DNA from: Bugula neritina | Taxonomy: Eukaryota; Bryozoa; Gymnolaemata; Cheilostomatida; Bugulidae | Length of the DNA: 64,000 nt | Direction of reading: 5' to 3' | Assembly: GCA_964035545.1 (NCBI GenBank) | Contig: OZ037768.1 | Coordinates: 3,709,501 to 3,773,500 of the forward strand | Shown: in pieces, positions 1-13,201 of the stretch | Layout: each line of letters begins with the position of its first letter | Numbering within the stretch: the stretch's first letter is position 1 | Notes under the pieces: generated by a model | Databases searched by the model: none | The model's input: the letters and a program-made list of their open reading frames with translations, nothing else | Told to the model about the DNA's origin: nothing | Made by a program: the position numbers and the translations under genes

Positions 1-95
1 CAGGAACTTGTATTTGTGTATAGACATTAGCTGTAGGTGTAGCTTATTCCCCTGAGAGTGTCCACTGCGCTATTATTGACAGCTCTTTGTTGCAG

Positions 96-3000
96 GAGGT
101 TGATAGATGAAAACAATGACGAGGCAACAGCGTACCACATGCTGGAGCAGATGGAAATGCAGATTAACGAGAAAGCCAACGCCTTCATGCATGATGAACA
201 GAGTTTTCCATTTCGGCTACGGCTGCTTGACACGGCCAGCGGAATTAAAGTGAGCTCTCCTGTACATTGAATCTTTATTTTACTTCATAAACTAAAATTC
301 TGTAGCATACACACAGTAGTATAATTATATACAGTAGCACATATACGGTATACACAATAGCACATATACAGTATACACAGTTGCACATATACGGTATACA
401 CAGTAGCACATACACAGTATACACAGTAGCACATATACGGTATACACAGTTGCACGTACACAGTATACACAGTAGCAAATATACAGTATACACAGTAGCA
501 CATATACAGTATACACAATAGCACATACACAGTATATACAGTAGCACATATACGGTATACACAGTAGCACATATACAGTATACACAGTAGCACATATACG
601 GTAGAATGCATATAGCATTTTGTCTCACTATGTAGATGGCATACAAAGATTACCCCTTGGAACTAGTCAGACTAATAAGAGAGTCGCTATTCAGAGAAGA
701 GCAACTGGTGTTGATGTGCACAGTAAGTATTTCCAGTCAAGTTACAAGCATAACCTCTTGCATGTAATAATATTTTAGTGCTATACTAAGTACTAATCAC
801 TACAATATAATTGTAGTTATATTTACACTATCAGCCAAACTAATAGTACATTGCTGGAATTTGTGGACATTTGGCTAGCAAGGGTTTACATCTACATTTA
901 TTACTCTAGAGTCTAGTACAAATAATCTAACTATCATTGACGTTTGTGGTTGTAGAGTTGATGCCTGGTTGGTTTGTGCTGATAACCAAATTGGCTGCAC
1001 TCAGCACAATATGGCATTTGATGTCTCAGTTTACTCTAAATTACCTTTTGATGGCTGCAGGGGGCTGCAGTCGGACTTGATGTTTGATGCCCTTTCTATT
1101 GATGCAATCTATTTTATGTGAATCTTAATGGAGTTATAATTATATTCCAACTTTGTATTATGTTGGGGTGAACCAATCAAATTGCAGTTTACAACATGAG
1201 CCAATGAATATGAGCGTTCTTTAGAATGAGCCAATGAAACAGGAGAACCAAGTCTCTCAGACTGAAAGGAAGATTCTCACTGATTTGGAGACACTAAGAA
1301 ATGATGTGGCGGTGAGTTACAAGTTATATAGCTTTTGTCATTTCATATTCTTTACAATTAATCTAATTTGTACTTAACGTCATGAAGAAAATATATTACA
1401 CATTTAGCTAAAATTAAAAGTCTGTGTTTTATAAGCTGTTAATAAGAGAGTTTCTTGTGCTGCCTTTAGCCACACAGACAGCAATGAGTAACGTAGACTA
1501 TACAAGCTGACACACAGTATTGTGACTATGGTTGCGCTTTCAATTTTTCTTAATGTTATAAATCTGGAGCCTGTTGTTCATTAGACATCTGCACCCGTCA
1601 AACATTTATAAAAGACTTCAACATAATTATTATTACGGGTGGTAAATTTGCAGAAAGCCGGTACCTATGTCAAGGATTTGCACCAGAAGCATGAATATTT
1701 TGTGATACAATTTCAACAGAATCATAAAACGGAAGACCTGCTAAAGGCGCTGAAAGCTCAGAATGCTGGAGGCGACTTTAAGGTAACTTTTCTGGACTCT
1801 TTATACCTCTTTTTTTGCCTCCACTCTCTTCATAACATAGAGCTGTGAGGTGGGGGGCACTTGTTCTAAATGTCTAATAGTCATACAACAGTGACAGTTA
1901 TTCTTCACATAGTATAGCTATAAGATAGGGGCACTAGTGGCATGTGTCAGGTGCTCCATGTGTCAGTGTCAGTGCTCATATAACCTGGTTATGTCAGAGT
2001 TTTCTCTTCTTGTGCACCTGCATCAGCTTCCTCACATCAATTACATACCCTTTGATCAAACTATTTGGGCTTTTCACTGTTTGAAATGTTGATTTAATTT
2101 CAATAAATTCGCGAAATGTGTATTGTACTGGAAGGAAGGTCATGCAAAAAATGAATGCAATGCAATCAATCAGCTCTCTAATATTTGCAACAAATCAATG
2201 AAGTGTAGTAAGGATTTATTATTAATTGGCAAAGATGCATATTGTCTGCTTTTCTTGGAATTGTCTGACGTTTAGCCAATCAGATATGACCACAATTGAG
2301 TTTCAACAGTCTCCTGGGTTATCTTCGCAACGTCCTTGCATTTTAATTACAAATAAACCCATCATTTAGGAGCATGGCTGGTTCATAAATCATAGTTGGT
2401 GTCCAACTGCCTTCACTCAAACCATACTGGGGTGCAGGTGTATCTATATACTGCCCCCCTAAACTAACAAAACAAGATACTTTGTGGTGTACTGAATATT
2501 GGTCTGCTTTTTTAGTTATCAGCTTTTATTAGCAGTTATTGATAAATCTGGATTTTATTTCAATGTGTTTTTACGTTCCATAGTTTATTCAGTGAATTAA
2601 ACTTCTCTAGAATATTAACCCACTTTGAATTTGTCTCCATCCAGAATCTCCATAGATAGTACCCAAGTGCATGCTTTGTCACATGATTTGTCACATGCCT
2701 TGTCACATGCCTCGTCAATGTTTCTGTTTCTATTACGTATTTTTACATTATCGCAACAACTGTTCAACTATATATGTATATATTACCGATGTATATATAA
2801 TATATAATATATATATATTACTGATTCTTATCCTCAAACATGACAATATTTCATTTCTATTGTTATTCTAGTTTCAAGAGGAGCATTTTGCTATTTTGGA
2901 AAGGTCTGAAGAAGTATTACCCGATATTTTTTGCACTGTTGACTTAGAACACAGAATATAGAAATGTTATTCCGGCATACATGCATCATACTACTTGTTT

Positions 3001-6000
3001 CTATAACCGACATTTTTGCCTTCAGAAAGTCGATCATAGTGTGTCAAAAATAGGTTTTTGGTAATGATTTCCTGTTTTTGGTGGTTCAAATGTTATTTGA
3101 ATTTGGGTTGTCTTGGAATGTTGCCATTAATATTAAAATCTGTGTTAAGAGATATTCTGGGATTTTGTCATTGATGTTTGGAACCAGTTCCTTGCTGCGG
3201 TTGGCATAGCATTGAGCTCTTAGTAATATGCCAATCTGTCCTTGAACTTATGGCCTGCTATTCCAACTTTTAACTAAATCTATTTGTTGGGTCTTCACTC
3301 TCCACGATACAACTGTTACTATTGTAGAAGTATTCTCTGTCTATGATACAACTCTTGCTATTGTAGAAACAGCAGCGCATACAACAGCAAATAAAGAACC
3401 ACGAAATGGAGAACACCAACTTGAAGACAGCCTTGCGCTCTGGTGCTATGGATATAAAGAACTTGAGAACTGTGAGTCGTACTCTAGTTGTTAGAGGAAG
3501 GAGATTTGAGCAAAATGTGTTAACTCTATGCATATCATCAGCAGTGTTTAGTGGTGGAGAAATTTTATAGTCTGGTTCTTTCTTTTTCATAGTAAATTTT
3601 GGTTTGAAGCGCAGATAGAACATAACTTCTTTTGCTTTATTTCTAATTTAGAGCACACGGGTTTTTCTCAATTTTTTCGTTCGTGTACCTATTTCCTACA
3701 TATACATCATCTACACTGGACAATTCTTCAACACTTGCATAAAGTTACCTTTTTTGTCATTTGTTCTGATGCATGTATTCTAATACTCTGTGTGGTATTC
3801 TATTACTGAGATTTGATACTGAGCTTGTACAAAGGTGTTAATCAACACACATGTTATCATAAGATCACCCAAGTACTGACAGGCTATGCTAAATTCAGTG
3901 CTCTTTCATATCTCACATTATAGAAAACCTATCAGCATATGAAGGACATAACCAGCTTATTTGCTACCCTCTGTCACATGGTCTTTGATGTGGAGCTGAT
4001 CAGCTGGAAAAACCTACAGAGGCAATCAACTTTTAAGTCTGACCACGGTTTTACATTGACTAAGATTCAGAGATGGTAAGCTTTACTCATGTTATTGTTG
4101 TTTGTTGTGCTGATAATCATAATTATTAGCTGAAGTGCAGTGTATGACTTATTCTGTTATTCAACTACCGGCTTGATTAGTCGAGTGAATTCGCTAATAA
4201 GGGTTGGTGACTCATTTTCCATATTTCAATTTTTCTGTTTCTTTGCTATATATGTAAAGATGGAGGGTGGCTGATGTGATGGCACAATATTTACAGACGC
4301 GAGACTTAACCCTTAGAATAAAGTTGTCTACATAGCATGAGATTCTACACAGTATATTGTATGTGGTTAGGTGCGAAGAGTTGGCCAGCCTACTCAATGA
4401 CTGCAAGCAGCAGGTTATGAAACTACAGATGTTGGAGGGAGAAATCAAGTCAGATGGTCACAGTACTTGTACAGTAGAGGAGTTGGACAAGGAGTTACGA
4501 TCCCTTCTCAACATTCTACTCCGAAAGTAAACCGAACCTCTAATACTACATTCAATGCGCTGACTTAGCAGCTGACTTAGCAGCTGAGAGTACAGTTACT
4601 TTGTTAACTAAAACATTAAGAGTTTGTAAACTGTGCTCATGTTTTCTGTAGCTCCTTTGTGGTGGACAGACAACCCCCGCAGGTCATCAGGAAAGACGCA
4701 AAGTTCACGGCTAATGTACGTCTGCTTGTTGGTCACAAACTCAACGTCTTCATGAGCATGCCCACTGTAGAGGCATCCATTATTAGGTATTCCATCATGT
4801 TTCTGTTCTAAAGAGGAGTTGCAATAGTATACTACAGTTTACTGTATAAGAATAAATATTCTTTCAAATTATATGCTACAGTATTTTCATTTATATTAGG
4901 CATTTTTATTTTGTTTTTTAATAACAATGTTATATGCAGATATAAAATGTATCAGCTATTGTTTATTGACCTGTGTAATATTGTGTGAGGGTATCATTTG
5001 TGTGACAGAATGGCCTTCACCTTTGTGTCATGTGATCACTTTATTGCGCTATAGAAGTATGAAACAAGCAAATCTTGTTTAACTTCAACTTTTAAAGATA
5101 GTTTAATCGAACTTTTTTCACCTAATTTTATCAAACTTAGAATGTCAAATTTTGTTATGTTTTCCAATATTTCACTGTGTGTTGTGTGTGTGACTGCAGT
5201 GAGCCTCAAGCAAGAAGAATTGTGAGTGATGGCTGCATCGGGGATAACATGGAGAATGCGGGAGATATCCTGAATAACAAGGGTACAATGGAGTACACTC
5301 CGGGTCAAGGTCAAATGTCCATTGCATTTAGAAACATGCAGTTGAAGAAAATCAAAAGAGCCGATCGGAAAGGGCAAGAAGTAAGTTAAAATAACTTACA
5401 CAGTATTTCCGGTGAAAGCTACACTTTAGATAGTCTGAGGGCCCAAGCGTCTCACAGGTAGGTTGCGGGGAGGGGGAGGGGCAAACATCTTACACACTTG
5501 CAATTTTTATTGTGGTTGTAATTTGACTTAGTCTTATGCCTTATGATATATACACACTGGCTTTTAAAGCCACAATTGATAAAAATCTGTTGATAAACCT
5601 CTCACTCATTTTCTTTACTCTGAGCCTAAGACTATTGCTTGCTTTGCTTTTCAATAGTCAAAATTCCACTCAACTACTTTCAACAATTGATAAGATTTTG
5701 TTATGAAACTTCAGACAGTTTTAATAATTGGTTAACCTGACATCACATGACTCAGTTTGCTCTGATGACACCAGAACCTGTAGTGTTCACCTGTAGGCAT
5801 CACCTGTAGGCATCACCTGTAGGGTCCACCTGTAGGCATCACCTGTAGAGTTCACCTGTAGAGTTCACCTGTGCTGCCATTGATGGGTTAGACTGCTACT
5901 GCTACTTTATGGTTTCTAATTTCAGGCATAATTATTTCCTGATCTTCTCTGTTGTAGCTTGTGGTTGAAGAAAAGTTTTGCATTTTATTCCGTGCTATGA

Positions 6001-9000
6001 TTCAAGCTGATAAAAAGTATGAAACTTGGGTGAGTGTTGGAGGATTATCTAAAGCTGCATCTTTTCATTGCAGATTATTGCTGATATTCAGTTGGTACTT
6101 TGAGACAGTAAATTCATCACAACTATAGACCCAACACTGGGTCAGCTTTTGTACTCCAGGGTCTAGCAGTGTAATCAGTTACTTGTGGTTAGATTGTTGT
6201 TGTTTTACTGAGTAGTCTGATGTATTTGTTATTACAGACCATGTCACTACCTATAGTCGTAACAGTGCACGGCAATCAGGAATGTCAGGCTCAGGCCACT
6301 ATACTCTGGGACAATGCCTTCTCAGATCCGGTTTGTACTTCAGCTATTTCACTATCTAATCTGTCAGTTACTAGTAACTACTAGCCTGTCAGTTACTAGT
6401 AACTACTAGTCCTTCAGTGCTACTCACTATTCAGTTACTAGCCTGTCAGTTACTAGTAATTACTAGTCTGTCAGTGCTACTCACTATTCAGTTACTAGCC
6501 TGTCAGTTACTATTAACTACTAGCCTGTCAGTGCTGCTCACTATTCAGTCACTAGCCTGCCTGTCAGTGCTACTGTTATCTCACTTTCTGTCAGTTATAT
6601 GCTCTAGTTGTTATAGAGGGATCCCTTGAATTAAGTTTTTTCTATTTAAATAAAGAAAAGTAAAAAAAGTTGTTGATAGTATTATGACAGCAATAAAAAG
6701 TTAAATATAATAGTAACATAACATATTCTGCTAGAACTGTTTTTCAGTCGCCACTTTTTGTAATGCCCAGTCTTGCCTTATTCTTGTACCAATTTATCAC
6801 GTGCTGTTGTGTTCTATATATAGAGGAGGATTCCCTTCACTGTACCTGACCAAGCTAACTGGACGGATCTCTCTACCCTCCTCTCTTGTTGGTATCATCT
6901 CAAGACAGACAAGGGGCTATCTTTTGATCACCTGCAGATACTGGCTGCTAAGCTATTTGGTGAGTTGCAATAGTGTGGTTGTGTCTGAAATGTTAATATC
7001 GAAGTTCAATAATATATTCAGTATATATGAACATGTACTCAGCACATTGAAATGCACTTTTATTGTGTAGTCCTAATGATGCTTTAAAAAGTATATAATA
7101 TACACTTTTAAGACAAGATAAACATGTAAATGTTTTGGGAAAGTTTCAAAACAACTTTTGTAATTTACACATAAATTCTGCTGTTATATTTTAAGGTGAA
7201 AGTAACAACGACTACTCCACGAACGTGGTGAGTAGATCTCAGTTCCACAAAGACCACCTCCAGCCTGGTAAATGTAACTTCACTCTCTGGGAGTGGATCT
7301 ACTCTGTGCAGAAGCTGACCAGAGACCATCTCAAGGAGGCTTGGGTTGATGGGTACGTCCCCCCTCCCCTTCCTCTCCGTATGCAATCAGTCACACAGCT
7401 TTATATAGTATATAATACATTCAGTCAACTGTATATAGTATATAACACATTTCTAGGCATATCATGGGCTTTGTCAGCAAGAAGACAGCCCAGGAAATTC
7501 TAATGGCTACTCCACCTGGAACATTTCTTCTGCGTTACAGTGACACCGAGCTGGGTGGAATCAGTATTGTGTACAATGAGCACGTGCCAGGTACTGCAGT
7601 GTACATTATTATACTGCTGGCTACATCAGCTTCGTATGCTACTGCGTATAGCTCAAATTACATAATGTATTGTTTTTGTTTATTACGTTAGAATAATACA
7701 ATAATAAAACGATACAGTAATAGCGTATTACATTAATATAATAATAAAATAATATAGTGATAACGTAATGTAATTTAATTGAGCTATACAGAGTTTATAT
7801 ATTCAGCAGTATAATAATACAATAATAAAACAAAAAATAACAATATAATAATAATGTAATAAACAAAAATATTACATTTGGTAATTTAATATTGTGTTGT
7901 TTTATTATTGTAATATTTTTATGCCCCAGGTCAAGACACAATGCACGTCTGCAATCTCTGCCCATTCACTGATAAAGATTTCAAGATCAGATCCCTAGCC
8001 GACAGAATCAAAGACTTGGACAAACTGTGGACGCTGTATCCAGCCACCCCTAAAAATGTAGCATTTGGTAAATACTGGTCCAGGAATGTAGATGCAGTCC
8101 AGCAGTCAGTACCCGGAGATTATATCCCACACACACTCAGCATGACTATACCCAAGTTAGTTGTTCTCTATCAGTTGAGAAGATGTAATATTGAAGTTAC
8201 CTATTTTTTTTGTAAAGTGTTATGAAGCGGTTATACTCAGCATAGGCATGTTATTGTAGCACCACAACCTTTTCAACTGCTGCAAGGTATGTGTTTGATC
8301 TCTCTCCATCTTTTCATATACATCGGTGACTGTTACCCTCATATTTCACTCACCTTGCACACAAATTAAGAGTTATGCACTCTATGCATACCTTGAACAT
8401 TTCCAAGTTAATCGTCACATAGCTCGTTGTTCAAATCTTTGTCAGGTTCATTTGAATTGCGATAAGTTTTAAAGTCATATTTTGTTAAGAGAAAGTTCCA
8501 AACAGATGATGGCTCAAGGTTGTTGGGACGTCTCTCCCCCTCTCCACCTAAAATTGGTTTTACACATTTCTGGCATCACAAATTTTATATTAAATGATGT
8601 TCAAATAGACTAAGTTCACTAAAAAGTCAAGTTCTAAATGGACACACATTATAAACCTGATGATGACCTAACCTTTACTAACCGACCTTGACATTCTATT
8701 TCACTTCTAATGTGATTTACCTTGACCTTAGAATTGTCTCTTTCATACTTGATTCACTCCTTGCCTAGGCTTGTCTCTTTTAATTTGGTAGTAATTTAGC
8801 TACTGTTCTATCTAATACAGTGAGGGTATATAACTGTAGGCTAATGTTCTCTTAGTCTACTTAGGTTTACATTTTCAAAGCTCAACAAATCTTGTTAACA
8901 TTGTAGCTGACCAGTGCTCATGGCACAATCTTTAATTCCTAATTTTATTCCTAATTTTTCCAATTTCAACTTCAGAATGGAATATTTACAAGACAACATT

Positions 9001-9646
9001 TTACCGAATTATATACAAGTTTAAGGTTATGAGTAGGAGTTAGACTCTTTTTGCATTAGCAATGGACATTTTGAAAAATATAAGTAATGGGACCTATGCC
9101 TCACTCCATTGATTATATAACAATATGTATTTACATATACATCATTTATTCATTTTACTCATTGTAAATAGTAACCTGCTTTGTTTTAGTGCATCTTCTA
9201 CAGTGAATCCGGCAAATGTAGGCGGCACAACTCCTGATCACTTACTCCACCCGCCTCTGTAAGTACTGAATCTTCTTCAAAATATTATCGGTTATCTGTT
9301 TAAATATGTCCATTATAATAATTATCATTATAATTATTATCAAAATACTGGATTGACGCTCGGTTTAGACAACATAGTTTCATTCAGAGGTAGAAATTAC
9401 AATTAATACTATAAAAGGAATATTTTATAGAAAAAGTTGTTGAAATGTAAATGTTGGAGTAAATCAAATTTAACGTGAATTAGCAGTTACACATTACAGT
9501 CATCCTGGTGCTGACTTCTCTTTCACAGTTCTGCGAGCAGCATGGACTTTGAATATCCCGACGACGAGCTAGCCACTTACCTTTCACCTGGCTTCAATCA
9601 GAGCGATTTCAACGATGTCCTTGCAGATTTTGTACCCGGACCATAA
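96..9646 (+). CDS. STAT: STAT5/6-type signal transducer and activator of transcription (5' partial)
   Basis: Latent cytoplasmic transcription factor that is tyrosine-phosphorylated, dimerises through its SH2 domain and binds DNA. Nineteen exons join in consistent phase to 752 codons plus stop: 96-249, 636-722, 1225-1311, 1654-1782, 2872-2913, 3367-3471, 3924-4075, 4371-4526, 4652-4786, 5200-5380, 5958-6029, 6238-6330, 6824-6959, 7196-7352, 7457-7590, 7930-8155, 8260-8286, 9190-9258, 9529-9646. In order they encode the N-terminal interaction domain ([10 protein letters not shown]), a four-helix coiled coil, the DNA-binding domain ([34 protein letters not shown]), a linker and an SH2 domain with the invariant Arg in [13 protein letters not shown] tail tyrosine in PGDYIPH (codon 8121-8123) is the likely phosphosite, followed by an acidic-hydrophobic C-terminus resembling a transactivation segment. 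Resemblance is closest to STAT5. The start lies upstream of the window. Exons 2872-2913 and 8260-8286 are tiny and least certain. Confidence 0.93.
300..607. repeat. Minisatellite, ~23-bp unit, in STAT intron
   Basis: About 13 imperfect copies of a unit like cagtagcacatatacggtat plus aca. Variation alternates between atatacgg and acacag. All three minus-strand frames stay open and would give Cys/Tyr/Val-rich repeats, an artefact of the array. It sits between the first two visible STAT exons. Confidence 0.9.
3547..3690 (+). mobile_element. MITE-like dispersed repeat, copy 1
   Basis: Shares a core (aaattttggtttgaag ... ataacttcttttgct ... tttctaatttagagcaca ... tttttctcaatttttt) with segments near 44.77, 58.35 and 62.29 kb. 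The ends are inverted versions of each other in the better copies. It lies in a STAT intron just after exon 3367-3471. Confidence 0.6.
5790..5872. repeat. Short tandem repeat, ~13-15 bp unit
   Basis: Six to seven copies of caccTgtaggcat/gttcacctgtagag-type units in the STAT intron before exon 5958-6029. Confidence 0.75.
6350..6600. repeat. Degenerate tandem repeat of gtcagttactagtaactact type
   Basis: Repeated modules of gtcagttactag, taactactag and gtcagtgctactcac in the STAT intron between exons 6238-6330 and 6824-6959. The open frame through it (Leu/Ser/Thr repeats) is a by-product. Confidence 0.8.
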
Positions 9647-12600
9647 GTGGGCCATTAGTGAACCATAAGTGGAAATAATTTTTTTGTGTACGATAGCTTA
9701 TACCACTGGTTTGAGTAATTTTGTTCTCCTGCTTTCATCAATAATTAAAGTTTAAATTGATGATTTGAATGTCATTATTCAAAAGTTTATTCCATAAATT
9801 ATGCTTTTGGTGTTGATGTATTGTACATTTTACAACTTTGTATTTAGTGCATCAGTTTTGTTTGAGAAATCCTTTTAAACTTCTAAGATGTATTTCCTAA
9901 AAACTTAACTTTTTAATGGTTTGTTTTAAACAATAGCTGGAAGCTATTTTCTTTTATTATCCATATTTTTCTATACGATTTACTATGTTCTGCCATACAT
10001 AAATTCATGCTTTTTATTGTCTTATTTTAAATGTGTTGGTATTAATTACCGAGAAAGTTTACACACAAATTCTATAATCTGCATTCTGTGCTATATTTGT
10101 GAAGCCTAATCAAATTCGAGAAATCTTGCCAGCTAGTAAGGCTAAATAGTCACTTCCGGTTACATATTATACTCATTTTATCACGAATTTTCTATAAAAA
10201 TGTATTCCAGCTGTTACTATTTTATTTTGTAAAGTTCTTGCCAATATCCGCCTGTTTCATCAGTATTTTGTACAAGTAAAGAGTCGTGACGCACATTTTT
10301 CTATGTATATCATTTTGTTTTATTTGTATTCATTATTGCTTATGGCCATAGTTAAATAATTGACCCCCTATGGGTCATAATTGACCCCCTATGGGTTATT
10401 ATTGTGAATCAATAAACTTGTTTCTTTTATTAATTCACAATTAATTGGGACATTCTTGTTATTTTCATGTACAAACAGCATTATTTGTCACAGGAGCATT
10501 GAAATATTGAATCTCATAGCTCAAAATAGTATAGGATAGCATATAAACCCATATTGTATATTGAGGCAGTGCGTAGGTAAGACATGAATCAGACTGTTAC
10601 ATCTACAACCATAACAGACCCCAGTTAGAAACTGCCTAAATAAAGTAGGATGCTTCTACTGCAGCCATTTTCAGCATGCATGCCCAATAAGGTTGGTAGC
10701 CATTTGGAATGAAAACTACAATACATACTTCATTAGCTTTTTCTGCTCTTGCCCCACACATCATGCAAATTAACTAAAGATAAATAAATATTATTGTCAA
10801 TTATGAATTTTACTGAACACGAAAACTTGTTTGATTGAACATTCCATTACTCATTAGTAACTAAAGACAGCTGAGCATTTATAAAGGAAATGAAGAAATT
10901 GGAATCAGTGAGTTGCAGAGATATTTAATTGTTTTGCACCTAAAAGCATTCTGTGAAAACATTATATTGTGTTATTGTAGTTGCTAAGCAGAAGTGGTAC
11001 TTGAAATTAAACTCACACCTCATTTTAGTTCTAGTAAAGAACAGCTGTCAGTAAATACATGACTTGCTGACTACATATTATATGCTATGTATTATATATA
11101 ATGTAATATATTATATGCTATGTATTATATATAATGTAATATTATATGCTATGTATTATATATAATGTAATATATTATATGCTATGTATTATATATAATG
11201 TAATATTATATGCTATGTATTATATATAACGTAATATTATATGCTATGTATTATATATAATGTAATATATTATATGCTATGTATTATATATAATGTAATA
11301 TTATATGCTATGTGTTATATATAATGTAATATATTATATGCTATGTATTATATATAATGTAATATATTATATGCTATGTATTATATATAATGTAATATAT
11401 TATATGCTATGTATTATATATAATGTAATATATTATATGCTATGTATTATATATAATGTAATATTATATGCTATGTATTATATATAATGTAATATATTAT
11501 ATGCTATGTATTATATATAATGTAATATTATATGCTATGTATTATATATCATGTATTGTAATATATGCTACATATTATATCAATATTAAATGCTATGTAA
11601 ATTATTATATATAATATATTATAATATATACTATATATATTATACATTTTATATATATATATTTTATATTTTATACTATAATATACTATTATGTACTATA
11701 ATGCATTATCATCTACTATAGTTTATATGCTATATGTACTTTCTTATAGTATTTATAAGCTTGCATATTTGGGATTTACAAAAATGGTCAGGCGTGTTAC
11801 TTTTGTTTTTCCTTGGGTGCTTTTGAGCAACACATTATAGCACTTAAACAAACATGATCATTCGATCCATGTTGCTATTTGAATGAAAATATGTCTTGAT
11901 TGATTGATCATGGCGCTGCATAAACTAAGAGTTAAATCAGCAACCTTGTGTACATTAAGTTGTTGCCACAATCAATAACAATGTTGTATAGAACACAACA
12001 ATGACATTATACATAACATTGGTCACCAAAGCAAGATTAGTCAAAGTGAACAAATACTATTTACCACGTATTGTTTGGTGTGCATGCTATTTGCAGATGC
12101 TAGTGTTACAGTGTTGGGGGTTAACAAGCTGACGTATATGCAGATATAATAATTAAAGCAGCAATTGGCCATGTAGCATGATTTGTCAGCAGTTGCGAAT
12201 ACAGTGCTATACTGTTGAGGGCATGATTGTGCAAATTAGTTGTCTTCCAGCAATCTAAATATAATTAGCTAGATTATTTGGGTTGGTCTATTGATTATTC
12301 TACTGGATCTGTAAATTGATCCAGAGTAAAATCAGACAAGCTTTTAACATCAAACTTTACATAAACTTATTTCCGATTTATGTAGCTTCTTTGGAATTGG
12401 TGAGTGTTTTATGCTTTGTAGTAGTAAAGTTGTATCTTCCTTGTTCTTAATGAGTGATTATTGTACATATACCTATACTTGAAATAGTTACTAGAGCGTG
12501 TTGGTAGCATATCTCTTTTGTAGTTGTATAGAAATTTAATATTCGCCAGTGTTTATTACTTTAAACTTGTATTTTCATGAGGTAAGAACTTTCTATAGCT

Positions 12601-13201
12601 GTGGTTTTTCAAAATTATATTATTAGCAAAATATTCTTAAGTTTCAAACTAGTATACACTCTCATATACGAATATCTAAAGCTGAATTTTTTATATATAC
12701 ATATAATATATTTTATTATTTTGTTCCTTTTATACACTAGAAAGTAGGTGGTAGATTGCAACCTTTAAGACAGTTTTCTGATATCATTATTTTTAACTTG
12801 GAATTCGTTATTTGGACATATTTATACCCAAGCAGCAATCATTTTTCAGAAATAAAGCTTTTTTGTGTAGAAAAGCAAGCTATCAGAAATGTTATACCCA
12901 AACCATACACTTTGCATAAGATATGCAATGTGTTATGCTTGCTACTATTAAGGAGCTTGATAAGCAAAATTAACAAAACTGTATTAAAGAAAAAAATGTG
13001 TTTGTAATGCTAAATGTTACTAGTATTGCAGACATTTATATTATAGGTTGACATCCAGAGAGACTGCCGGATGTAATGTCTATATAGAACAATGAGTTGA
13101 CTTGGTGGTGTATATTACGTAGTGTATATGTGAACTGTGTTTCATGAATATAAACTATTGCTGTAGGTATACGGAGAAGAGAAAGAGGCTCATAGACTAA
13201 C
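9647..13201. other. Intergenic region between STAT and the phosphoesterase-like gene
   Basis: Holds the STAT 3' flank, with the doubled phrase attgaccccctatgggt at about 10360-10397 and an AATAAA signal at 10411-10416 that could end the STAT transcript. The rest is AT-rich, with a tandem array at 11080-11560 and no convincing exon. The promoter and 5' UTR of the next gene should lie near its end. Confidence 0.6.
11080..11560. repeat. AT-rich tandem array, ~28-31 bp unit
   Basis: About 16 copies of a unit reading tgctatgtattatatataat then gtaatattata or gtaatatattata. The two length classes differ by a few bases of AT. An inexact AT tail continues to about 11740. Confidence 0.92.

Noticed and set aside
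300-607. CRISPR-like array
   Set aside because: Units are contiguous with no unique spacers, and the genome is eukaryotic; the same reasoning applies to the arrays at 43160, 48380 and 48915.
275-646. Cys/Tyr/Val-rich repeat proteins on the minus strand
   Set aside because: All three frames are open because the 23-bp minisatellite lacks stops in that direction; the repeat lies inside a STAT intron.
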